Part shown: positions 1 to 5,763 of the stretch, piece after piece
Numbering within the stretch: position 1 is the first letter of the stretch
Layout: each line of letters begins with the position of its first letter
Assembly: GCA_031261885.1 (NCBI GenBank)
Contig: JAISIU010000344.1
Span: 1 to 6,644, forward strand
Reading direction: 5' to 3'
Source of the DNA: Bifidobacteriaceae bacterium
Lineage (GTDB): Bacteria; Actinomycetota; Actinomycetes; Actinomycetales; WQXJ01
DNA length: 6,644 nucleotides
The notes under the pieces: generated by a model
Database searches by the model: none
What the model was told of the DNA's origin: nothing
The model's input: the letters and a program-made list of their open reading frames with translations, nothing else
Translations under genes and position numbers: made by a program

Positions 1-1
1 A

Positions 2-109
2 CCGAGCGGCACGGCCAGCGTCAACGCGGACCGGTTCCGCGACGCCTACGCCCGCGTCTACCAGGACTACGAGGACCGCTGCACCAAGTACGAGACCTCG
101 GACAAATAG
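2..109 (+). CDS. 3' end of an unidentified plus-strand gene
   Basis: The frame is open from the left edge to a TAG stop and gives the last 35 residues of a protein. Of the 35 codons, 34 end in G or C, which is strong evidence of real coding sequence in this GC-rich genome. The tail is hydrophilic, with several Tyr, Asp and Arg residues (ending YETSDK), and shows no membrane segment or recognisable motif. It converges on the mutT1-like gene and is separated from it by only 31 bases containing a GC-rich hairpin. In other actinobacteria phosphate-transport genes can lie near ppk and mutT1, but nothing in this short tail identifies it as one of them. The start and the bulk of the gene are outside the window, and the function is unknown. 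Confidence 0.75.
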   Translation, partial: PSGTASVNADRFRDAYARVYQDYEDRCTKYETSDK

Positions 110-111
110 GC

Positions 112-132
112 GTCGGGGAGCTCGTCCCCGGC
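112..132. terminator. GC-rich hairpin between convergent genes
   Basis: CGGGGA (114-119) and TCCCCG (125-130) form a perfect 6-bp stem around a 5-base loop. A T-G wobble and one further G-C pair extend it to eight pairs. It lies in the 31-base gap between the stop of the plus-strand gene and the stop of the mutT1-like gene, where a bidirectional terminator is expected. There is no T-tract on either side, so it would be a weak or non-canonical intrinsic terminator, as is common in high-GC actinobacteria. Confidence 0.5.
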
Positions 133-140
133 GCGGCGGG

Positions 141-1322
141 TCAGGCGGCGGCGGGGCGGTGGCGGCCGACGGCCACGATGCGGCCGGGGCGCAGCGCGCC
201 GGAGCCCATCGCGACGTGGGCCACGAGGAACTCGGCGGTTCTCAGGTACGGGTCCTCCGAGGGGATCTGCGTCAGTTCGCCAGCATTCGCGAGCGGCCAC
301 GGCGCCCCCGCACCCGCACCGGAGCCATCGCCCCTACCAGCCGTCGCGCCAAGCCCGGCGTCCGGGCCCGCAGCAGCAGCACCAGGACCAAGGCCGCGCG
401 CTGACCCAAATCCCGCCGGGACACCGATGCCAGGCGCGGCTGGACCGCCGGCACCGGGCGCGGTCCACAGCGCGCCGGACAGCACCTCGCACAAACCCGG
501 CAGCACCGGCCGGTGCGCGCAGAGGACAATTCCGGTGGCCTCGCCGCCGCCCACGAGGGCCTCGGCCAGGAGCCGGGCGGCCCGCTCCGGGGACTCCGCG
601 GCCCCGGCCTCGCTGAGCCACTGGTTCGTGTGGAGCGTGACGCGGCCGCGCCGGGCGTACGGCGCGACGGTGCGCCGGCAGCGCGCCCACGGGCTCGACA
701 CGACATGGTCCACGCCGAACGCACTGAGCAGCGGCACCAGCCCGCGCGCCCGCGCCCAGCCGTCGCGCGTCAGCGGCCGTGACGCCTCGTCCCCGCTCCA
801 GGCGGAGCGCTTCACGGCGCGGGCGTGCCGCAGCAGCAGCACGGCCCGTGTGTCGAGCGCCCCGGCCCGGTCCCACGCCGCGAGCGCGTCGAGCGGGGCG
901 GTGTCGGAGGCACGGGTCAGCCGGGCGCGCGCCTTGGAGAGCGGGAACCAACCGGTCTTGTCGATCTCGGCGGGCCTAGCGATCCGGATGGTCGGCCGCG
1001 CGCAGATCGCGGGGTTGTCGAGGTCGCTGGCCACGCGCGCGGCCCAGTATTCGACGCGCTTGACCCGGCCCGATTTCAACGTGTAGCAGACGGGAGGCAG
1101 CGGCACGCCGAGCACCACCTGCCGCCCCGTCTCCTCAACCGTTTCGCGGACGGCGCAGACCGCAGCGCGTTCCCCGGGCTTGGCCTTGCCCTTGGGCCAC
1201 GACCAGTCCCGGTAGCGCGGCCGGTGCACCAGCAGCACCTCAAGCTCGGCCGCGCCGCGCCGCCACACCAGACAGCCCGCGGCCCTCACCGGGCCGGCGG
1301 ATTCCCCTGATTGGTTGCCCAC
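141..1322 (-). CDS. mutT1: Nudix hydrolase fused to a histidine phosphatase domain, MutT1-like
   Basis: This 393-residue protein has an N-terminal Nudix domain (about 12-155). Its Nudix box runs from Gly45 to Gly66, with Glu51 and the REXXEE core at Arg59-Glu64. A histidine phosphatase domain starts at LLLRHA (catalytic His166 next to Arg165) and has SSPWARC around 209-215 and the second catalytic His270 in CAHRPVLPG. This is the architecture of mycobacterial MutT1, which hydrolyses 8-oxo-dGTP and 8-oxo-GTP and also dinucleoside polyphosphates; that substrate choice is inferred from the family. The GTG start follows the ppk stop after five bases, without an obvious ribosome binding site, so translation is probably coupled. 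An Ala/Gly/Pro-rich insertion (about 288-345) interrupts the phosphatase domain before its last conserved segment, GRIVAVGRHRP (380-390). The protein has no membrane segment and is presumably cytosolic. Confidence 0.9.
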   Translation of the reverse strand: MGNQSGESAGPVRAAGCLVWRRGAAELEVLLVHRPRYRDWSWPKGKAKPGERAAVCAVRETVEETGRQVVLGVPLPPVCYTLKSGRVKRVEYWAARVASDLDNPAICARPTIRIARPAEIDKTGWFPLSKARARLTRASDTAPLDALAAWDRAGALDTRAVLLLRHARAVKRSAWSGDEASRPLTRDGWARARGLVPLLSAFGVDHVVSSPWARCRRTVAPYARRGRVTLHTNQWLSEAGAAESPERAARLLAEALVGGGEATGIVLCAHRPVLPGLCEVLSGALWTAPGAGGPAAPGIGVPAGFGSARGLGPGAAAAGPDAGLGATAGRGDGSGAGAGAPWPLANAGELTQIPSEDPYLRTAEFLVAHVAMGSGALRPGRIVAVGRHRPAAA

Positions 1323-1327
1323 CGCCG

Positions 1328-4015
1328 TCAGTTTTTCGCGGGAGCGGTCGGGGCGGCGGGGACGGAGGCGGCCGATGCCGTCTCACCGGATCCGCTACGG
1401 GCGGACCCACCGGTCCACCCGCGGGCGGAACCCGCCGATGACGGACCCGGCCCACCGGAAAGGGCGCCGGCATCGTCCAAGGAAAGCGCCGGCATCGGAC
1501 TCCCATCCGGTGACGAACCGCCCGTGCCGAACTCCGCGGCGGCCATCCCGCCGGGCACCCGCTCCGAACCGTCGAGCGGCACCGACCAGCGCCCGCCGAG
1601 CTCCGACATCGGGCTCCCGGCCGCCGGCTGGTACGGCCCGCTGCCGCCCACGCGGTGCCCGCGCCGGTGCTGCCGGTCCATGTAGGCCTCTTGGATGTCG
1701 CGCAGCGGTTCGCCGTCCGGGCCGAAGCGGTGGGGCTCATAGGTGCCGTCCGGCAGCTGGTGCCACGTGGCCGTGCCCGGGTCCAGCGACAGGTTCAGCA
1801 TGTCGAGCAGCTCGATGATGTGCGCCGGGTCGGTGATGCTGACGAGCGCCTCGACGCGCCGGTCGAGGTTGCGGTGCATCAGGTCCGCGGAGCCGATCAG
1901 GATGTCCGGCTGTTCGCCGCCGGCGTTCGCGAAGGCGTAGACGCGGGCGTGCTCCAGGAACCGGCCCAGGATGGACCTGACCCGGATGTTCTCCGACAGG
2001 CCCGGGATGCCGGGACGCAACGCACAAATGCCGCGCACCACGAGGTCGACGGGCACGCCGGCCTGGGAGGCACGGTAAAGCGCGTCGATCGTGGTCTCGT
2101 CGACAACGGAGTTGACCTTGATCTTGATCCAGGCGTCGAGCCCGGCCCGGCGGTTGGCGATCTCGCGTTCGATCCGGGACAGCAAACCCGTGCGGATCGA
2201 GGTCGGCGCGACCACGAGCCGGTCGAACGAGGAGTTCGGGGCGTAGCCGGACAGCTGGTTGAACAGCCGGGCCACGTCTTGGCAAACCGCTGGGTCACAG
2301 GTCAGAAGCCCGAGGTCCTCGTACTGGCGGGCGGTCTTCGGGTTGTAGTTGCCGGTGCCGACATGGCAGTAGTGTTGCAGCCCCTGGGTCTCCTGCCGAA
2401 CCACGAGCATGAGCTTGCAGTGGGTCTTCAGCCCGACCAGCCCGTACACCACGTGGACGCCGGCCTGTTCGAGCTTGCGGGCCCACGTGATGTTCGCCTC
2501 CTCGTCGAACCGGGCCTTGAGCTCCACGAGCGCCAGGACCTGTTTGCCGGCGTGGGCGGCGTCGATCAACGAGTCGATGATCGGGGAATCGCCGCTGGTG
2601 CGGTACAGCGTCTGTTTGATGGCCAGCACCTTCGGGTCCGCGGCCGCCTGGGCCAGCAGCTGCTGGACCGAGGTGGAGAAGGAATCGTACGGGTGGTGCA
2701 GCAGAACGTCGCGGGTGCGGATGGCCGCGAAGATGTCGCGCGGCATGGCGCTCTCGACCTCGGCGAGCTGCGGGTGCGTGGTCGGGACGAACGGCGGGTA
2801 GCAGAGGTCGGGCCGGTCAAGGTCGGCGATGACGTCGAGACCGCGGTAGTCGAGCGGCTCCGGCAGTTCGTAAACCTCCTGGGAATGCATGTGCAGCTCT
2901 TTCAGGAGGAGCTTCAGGACGTTGCTCGGCATGTCCTTGGCCACCTCAAGCCGGATGGGCGGGCCGAACCGGCGGCGCAACAGCTCCTTCTCCATGGCCT
3001 TGAGGAGGTTCTCGGCGTCGTCCTCCTCAACCTCGATGTCCTCGTTGCGCGTGACGCGGAAGGTCGAGTACTCGTCGATCACGGTGCCGGGGAACAGGTA
3101 TTCGAGGAAGTGGGCGATCACGGCCTCGATCGGCACGAACGACGTGGTGCCCTTGTGCAGGTTGGCGGCGGCGGGTTGGCGCGGTTTGCCCTTTTGGTCC
3201 ACGGCGATGAAGCGCGGCAGCATTTCCGGGACCTTGACGCGGGCGAACCGGGATTTGCCCGTGGCCGGGTCGCGGACGATGAGCGCGAGGTTGAGCGACA
3301 GGCCGGAGATGTAGGGGAACGGGTGGGACGGGTCGACGGCCAGCGGTGTCAGCACGGGGAAGATGTGCTTGCGGAAGTACTTGCCGAGACGTTCGTGTTC
3401 CGAGGGGTCGAGGTCGTCCCATTCGACGATGTTGATGCGCTCGGCCGCGAGCGCCGGCTTGATGTCCTTGACGAAGAGGCGGGCCTGGCGGGCGGTCAGC
3501 TCGTGGGCGCGGCGGGCGATCTCGCCCAGGACGTGGCGCGGGGCCATGCCGGAGGGGCCGGTGACGGCCATGCCGGCGTCGATGCGGCGTTTGAGGCCGG
3601 CCACGCGGACCATGAAGAACTCGTCGAGGTTGGAGGAGAAGATCGAGCAGAACCGGACGCGTTCCAGCAGCGGCAGGTGGTGGTCCTCGGCCAGTTCGAG
3701 CACGCGCTGGTTGAAGTTGAGCCAGGACAGTTCGCGGTCGCCGAACCGGCCGGGGGGCAGCGGTGGCAGCGCGGCGCGGGTCTGGCGTTTGGCCGCGGTG
3801 CCGGTTCCGCCGGTTTTGGCGCCGGTCTTGGCGGGTTTCTTCTGAGCGCTGGCCTTGGTCGTCTTGGTTCCCTTCGTGGCAGTCTTCGCGGTCGAGGCCT
3901 TGTGGGCCGCGGCCCTGACGGTAGCGACGGGGCTGGCGGTGCGCGCGGCGTTCCCACTGGCAGGCGCCGCCGACGTTGGCGGAGCGGCCGAAGCGGCAAC
4001 AGGGGTGGCATTCAT
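1328..4015 (-). CDS. ppk: polyphosphate kinase (PPK1 family) with long low-complexity tails
   Basis: The enzyme reversibly transfers the gamma phosphate of ATP onto polyphosphate. Numbering is for the 895-residue form. The core runs from GRFGDRELSWLNF (about 89) to about 782. It contains NLDEFFMVRVAGLKRR, HPFPYISGLSLNLA and the two phospholipase-D-like halves. The autophosphorylated His is His532 in LKTHCKL and the second catalytic His is His551 in CHVGTGNYN. The active-site Arg residues are Arg472 (YRTSGDS) and Arg502 (KARFDE). The spacings of 30, 30 and 19 residues equal those of E. coli PPK. Residues about 39-76 are rich in Lys, Ala and Thr, like a histone H1 tail. About 110 residues rich in Gly, Ser and Pro follow the core, so the protein exceeds the usual 690-740. 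I chose the ATG at 4015 because the codons back to a GTG at 4060 lose the third-position GC bias. Neither start has a convincing ribosome binding site. Confidence 0.95.
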   Translation of the reverse strand: MNATPVAASAAPPTSAAPASGNAARTASPVATVRAAAHKASTAKTATKGTKTTKASAQKKPAKTGAKTGGTGTAAKRQTRAALPPLPPGRFGDRELSWLNFNQRVLELAEDHHLPLLERVRFCSIFSSNLDEFFMVRVAGLKRRIDAGMAVTGPSGMAPRHVLGEIARRAHELTARQARLFVKDIKPALAAERINIVEWDDLDPSEHERLGKYFRKHIFPVLTPLAVDPSHPFPYISGLSLNLALIVRDPATGKSRFARVKVPEMLPRFIAVDQKGKPRQPAAANLHKGTTSFVPIEAVIAHFLEYLFPGTVIDEYSTFRVTRNEDIEVEEDDAENLLKAMEKELLRRRFGPPIRLEVAKDMPSNVLKLLLKELHMHSQEVYELPEPLDYRGLDVIADLDRPDLCYPPFVPTTHPQLAEVESAMPRDIFAAIRTRDVLLHHPYDSFSTSVQQLLAQAAADPKVLAIKQTLYRTSGDSPIIDSLIDAAHAGKQVLALVELKARFDEEANITWARKLEQAGVHVVYGLVGLKTHCKLMLVVRQETQGLQHYCHVGTGNYNPKTARQYEDLGLLTCDPAVCQDVARLFNQLSGYAPNSSFDRLVVAPTSIRTGLLSRIEREIANRRAGLDAWIKIKVNSVVDETTIDALYRASQAGVPVDLVVRGICALRPGIPGLSENIRVRSILGRFLEHARVYAFANAGGEQPDILIGSADLMHRNLDRRVEALVSITDPAHIIELLDMLNLSLDPGTATWHQLPDGTYEPHRFGPDGEPLRDIQEAYMDRQHRRGHRVGGSGPYQPAAGSPMSELGGRWSVPLDGSERVPGGMAAAEFGTGGSSPDGSPMPALSLDDAGALSGGPGPSSAGSARGWTGGSARSGSGETASAASVPAAPTAPAKN

Positions 4016-4270
4016 AACCCCATCGTGGCACGTCAGACCCTGAAGGGGAAAGGGCAGCACGTCCCAGGTACTCTTTCAGTTCTTGAAGGACGGCTGGGAG
4101 GCAATCCCTGGTTTCCGGGACAAGCGCCCGATGCCGTCCCGGGCCTTGCGCTGTCACCGTGCCCGATGCCGGCCCTCACGTCGCGCTCGGCGGACCGCCC
4201 GGCGGGTTGCCCGGTGGGTTGGCCGGTGTGGTGGGGTGGTTCCCGCCGGCGGCCCGGCGGGCGTGCGGGT
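4016..4270 (-). promoter_or_regulatory. gene-free ppk upstream region with a 7-bp dyad
   Basis: About 255 bases between the ppk start and the palindrome hold no convincing gene. CCGGGAC (4115-4121) and GTCCCGG (4136-4142) form a perfect 7-bp dyad with a 14-base spacer, about 100 bases upstream of the chosen ppk start. GCCCGATGCCG occurs twice (4126-4136 and 4161-4171). The stretch at about 4200-4250 is G-rich. The ppk promoter is expected here, but I could not see a clear -35/-10 pair or a direct-repeat PHO box. A regulatory role for the dyad is a guess from position only. Confidence 0.3.
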
Positions 4271-4316
4271 TTTCTGAATCTTCTAGAAATTGCCCAATTT
4301 CTAGAAGATTCAGAAA
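4271..4316. repeat. perfect 46-base AT-rich palindrome, downstream copy
   Basis: Two 21-base arms (4271-4291 and 4296-4316) are exact reverse complements around a GCCC centre. The palindrome is strikingly AT-rich against GC-rich surroundings. It contains two TTCTAGAA boxes (4281-4288 and 4299-4306) spaced 18 bases start to start. It begins 14 bases beyond the ATPase stop, so it could form a 21-bp hairpin in that transcript. No T-tract follows in the direction of transcription, which argues against a plain intrinsic terminator. It matches the copy upstream of the ATPase at 35 of 39 aligned bases. Confidence 0.9.
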
Positions 4317-4329
4317 CCGGGCCGTTGGG

Positions 4330-5592
4330 TCACTTGTCGCCGGAGGCGGCCTTCATGCGGGCGCGGATCGTCGCGAGAGACGCGACCGGAGTCGTGGTGC
4401 GCGGCACCGTCTCGTCGTAGTGGGCCAGGACGTACTGGGCGAAAGTCGGCACGGTCAGACGCAGCATGCCCCAGGCCGGAGCATAGATGTCACCACTCTT
4501 GATCAGCTCATCGCGCAGCCATGACAAGTCCTTGGCCGGGCGGTCGAGCACGTGGCCCAGCGCCGGCATCGCGGCCTCACCGCCGAGGACCGCGAGCGCC
4601 GCCACGAACTCGCGCTGACGCGGTGTGAAGCGGTCCCAACGCGGGGTTAGCGTGCGGCGTTCCAAAAGGTCTGAAGCGGCTGGCAGGGCCGCTTCAACAT
4701 CCGTCGAACGGATCGCATCCGGGCCCGGCGCCTGCGCCCAGACCACGTCGGCGAACAGTTGGAGATGCGCCGGGTAGCCGTTGGTCACGGCGACCACACG
4801 CTCGGCCGCCGCCGGCTCCCACAGGACCCCGACCTGTCGGGCCGGCTCGACGATGGCGTACAACGCGTCATCGTGCGCCAACGTCAACGACAACGGTTCC
4901 AGCGCGAAGAGGCGGTCCGGATGCGTCACGCCGGCGTCATCGAGCACCTGCGGGATGTGCGGCAGACCGGTGCCAGCGAACATGACGGCCGCGGCCGGAT
5001 GGTCCACGTTGAGGCGATGCAACGCGGCCGCCAGCAACGCGAGGTCCGGTCCCGCCGCCGCCTGCATCTCGTCAACGGTCACGACCACGCCGCCCTGCGG
5101 GCGGTCCTTGCGCACCTCCGCCGCCAAGGTGGACAGGGCCTCAGCGACCGTGCCGGCGTCCGCTCGCACTGGTTCACCGGCGCCGGCGCTCCCGCGCTGA
5201 CCGACCGTGACGCCCGCTCCGATCCCCGCGAAGCTGAAGTTCAGGCCGCCGATGCGTTCCAGAGCGGCCCGCGCCCGCTGCCATGGGCCATCGCCGTGGG
5301 CCAACCGCGTGTTGGCCCACTCCATGAGCGAATCGACCAGGCCCGCCTGCCCGCTGACGGCCTGCAGGTTGACGACCTCGAATCCCTGTTCACGGGCACT
5401 GTCCCCGAACGCGGTCATCGTGACGGTCTTGCCGACGCCACGCGGCCCGGACAGAATCACGTCCTCGGCCCGTACGCGGCCCTCGGCCGCCACGGCCGCG
5501 AGAGCGAGACGCCACGACCTGAGCAGCGCGTCTCGGCCCGCCAGCACGCGAGGGGCGTGCCCGGCGCCGGGTGTGTAGACGCTTCGCTTCAC
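4330..5592 (-). CDS. P-loop ATPase, AAA/ORC-like, with a probable C-terminal winged helix
   Basis: With the GTG start at 5592 the product has 420 residues and begins MKRSVYTPGAGHAPRVLAGR, a beginning I associate with actinobacterial AAA ATPases of the AAA_16/ORC1-Cdc6-like type. Walker A is GPRGVGKT (49-56). Walker B is VVVTVDE (169-175), with Asp174 and Glu175. A sensor-1-like strand, MFAGTG, lies at 204-209. HPDRLF (224-229) may supply an arginine finger, and TNGYPAHLQ (270-278) resembles the lid of STAND/ORC-like ATPases. Residues about 310-391 (FTPRQREFVAAL to LTVPTFAQYVLAH) look like a winged-helix domain, suggesting DNA binding. No nuclease, transposase or membrane segment is visible. 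A longer frame from 5664 would read through the upstream palindrome and is unlikely. The biological role of this family is not known to me; the gene stands alone between two copies of one palindrome. Confidence 0.85.
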   Translation of the reverse strand: MKRSVYTPGAGHAPRVLAGRDALLRSWRLALAAVAAEGRVRAEDVILSGPRGVGKTVTMTAFGDSAREQGFEVVNLQAVSGQAGLVDSLMEWANTRLAHGDGPWQRARAALERIGGLNFSFAGIGAGVTVGQRGSAGAGEPVRADAGTVAEALSTLAAEVRKDRPQGGVVVTVDEMQAAAGPDLALLAAALHRLNVDHPAAAVMFAGTGLPHIPQVLDDAGVTHPDRLFALEPLSLTLAHDDALYAIVEPARQVGVLWEPAAAERVVAVTNGYPAHLQLFADVVWAQAPGPDAIRSTDVEAALPAASDLLERRTLTPRWDRFTPRQREFVAALAVLGGEAAMPALGHVLDRPAKDLSWLRDELIKSGDIYAPAWGMLRLTVPTFAQYVLAHYDETVPRTTTPVASLATIRARMKAASGDK

Positions 5593-5594
5593 GC

Positions 5595-5639
5595 TTCTGA
5601 ACTTTCTAGAAATCGGCCAATTTCTAGAAGATTCTAGTC
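5595..5639. repeat. imperfect AT-rich palindrome, upstream copy
   Basis: This is the second copy of the palindrome found beyond the ATPase stop; 5595-5633 aligns to 4272-4310 with four mismatches. Core arms TTCTAGAAAT (5604-5613) and ATTTCTAGAA (5620-5629) are perfect reverse complements around CGGCCA. The two TTCTAGAA boxes keep the 18-base spacing. Outside the core the dyad is imperfect, unlike the other copy. It ends three bases before the chosen GTG start of the ATPase, placing it in the 5' untranslated region or promoter of that gene. It is the likeliest site for self-regulation if the winged-helix ATPase binds DNA. Confidence 0.85.
5631..5636 (-). promoter_or_regulatory. candidate -10 hexamer of the ATPase gene
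   Basis: Read on the minus strand this is TAGAAT, five of six matches to TATAAT, 38 bases upstream of the GTG start. A transcript starting about seven bases further on would begin inside the palindrome, so a protein on the TTCTAGAA boxes would block it. No good -35 element is visible at the usual distance, so the call is tentative. Confidence 0.25.
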
Positions 5640-5690
5640 GCCCGCCACCGCGCCGGCCGCTCACCGCCCCACCGCGATGGGCTGACCGCT

Positions 5691-5763
5691 ACTTGCTACT
5701 TACTTGCTACGGGAGCAAGTTCGTAGCAAGTAAGTAGCAAGTCGTAGCAAGCTCGTGGCAAGT
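5691..5763. repeat. phased ACTTGCTAC / GTAGCAAGT repeat array with a 20-bp hairpin
   Basis: The heptamer TTGCTAC occurs at 5693 and 5704. Its complement GTAGCAA occurs at 5723, 5734 and 5744, with a GTGGCAA variant at 5755 and a degenerate GGAGCAA at 5712. Neighbouring copies in the same orientation are 10 or 11 bases apart, one helical turn. The two orientations create a perfect 20-bp inverted repeat (5691-5710 and 5723-5742) around a 12-base loop. The array begins at the mshD stop codon and lies between it and the ATPase promoter region. It could be a protein-binding array, a hairpin ending the mshD transcript, or the remnant of a repeat element. Confidence 0.8.

Larger units (their letters stand above)
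4271..5639. mobile_element. possible palindrome-bounded single-gene cassette
   Basis: Two near-identical palindromes bracket exactly one gene, the ATPase, in a 1.37-kb unit between mshD and ppk. This is how a small mobile or accessory cassette would look. Because the downstream copy is a perfect palindrome, the ends cannot be assigned as direct or inverted repeats. I see no transposase or recombinase motif in the gene and no obvious direct target duplication outside the palindromes. The alternative is that both are binding sites or hairpins belonging to a resident gene. The boundaries are only the outer edges of the palindromes. Confidence 0.3.

Noticed and set aside
2..109. Partial gene as phosphate-binding protein PstS
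   Set aside because: Gene context would allow it, but the 35 visible residues show no PstS feature.
178..1086. A plus-strand open frame of 302 codons opposite mutT1
   Set aside because: It is a shadow of the Nudix-phosphatase gene, rich in Ala, Pro, Arg and Ser with no recognisable domain.
4016..4060. Alternative ppk start, GTG at 4060
   Set aside because: The 14 codons after the GTG lose the strong third-position GC bias, and no better ribosome binding site supports it. It is kept only as a possibility.
4200..4256. G-quadruplex in the G-rich stretch upstream of ppk
   Set aside because: Only three runs of three or more G are close enough together, so a standard four-run quadruplex is not supported.
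4271..4316. Palindrome as a simple rho-independent terminator of the ATPase gene
   Set aside because: The stem is AT-rich, no T-tract follows on the transcribed strand, and a near-identical copy lies upstream of the same gene, where a terminator makes little sense.
1655..4420. A plus-strand open frame of 921 codons opposite ppk
   Set aside because: It is antisense to a textbook PPK with all catalytic residues. Long antisense frames are expected opposite GC-rich codons, and its translation is low-complexity Val/Arg/Gly-rich with no family signature.
4330..5592. ATPase as a transposase or RAYT-type protein that explains the palindromes
   Set aside because: No DDE triad, HUH motif or Tyr/Ser recombinase motif is visible. 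The Walker A and B motifs and winged helix point to an AAA ATPase.
5593..5664. N-terminal extension of the ATPase to a start at 5664
   Set aside because: The extra 24 residues are encoded largely by the palindrome. The family-like beginning MKRSVYTPGAG starts at the GTG at 5592.
5691..5763. CRISPR array
   Set aside because: The units are 7-9 bases, 10-11 bases apart and in both orientations. There are no spacers of CRISPR length and no cas genes.
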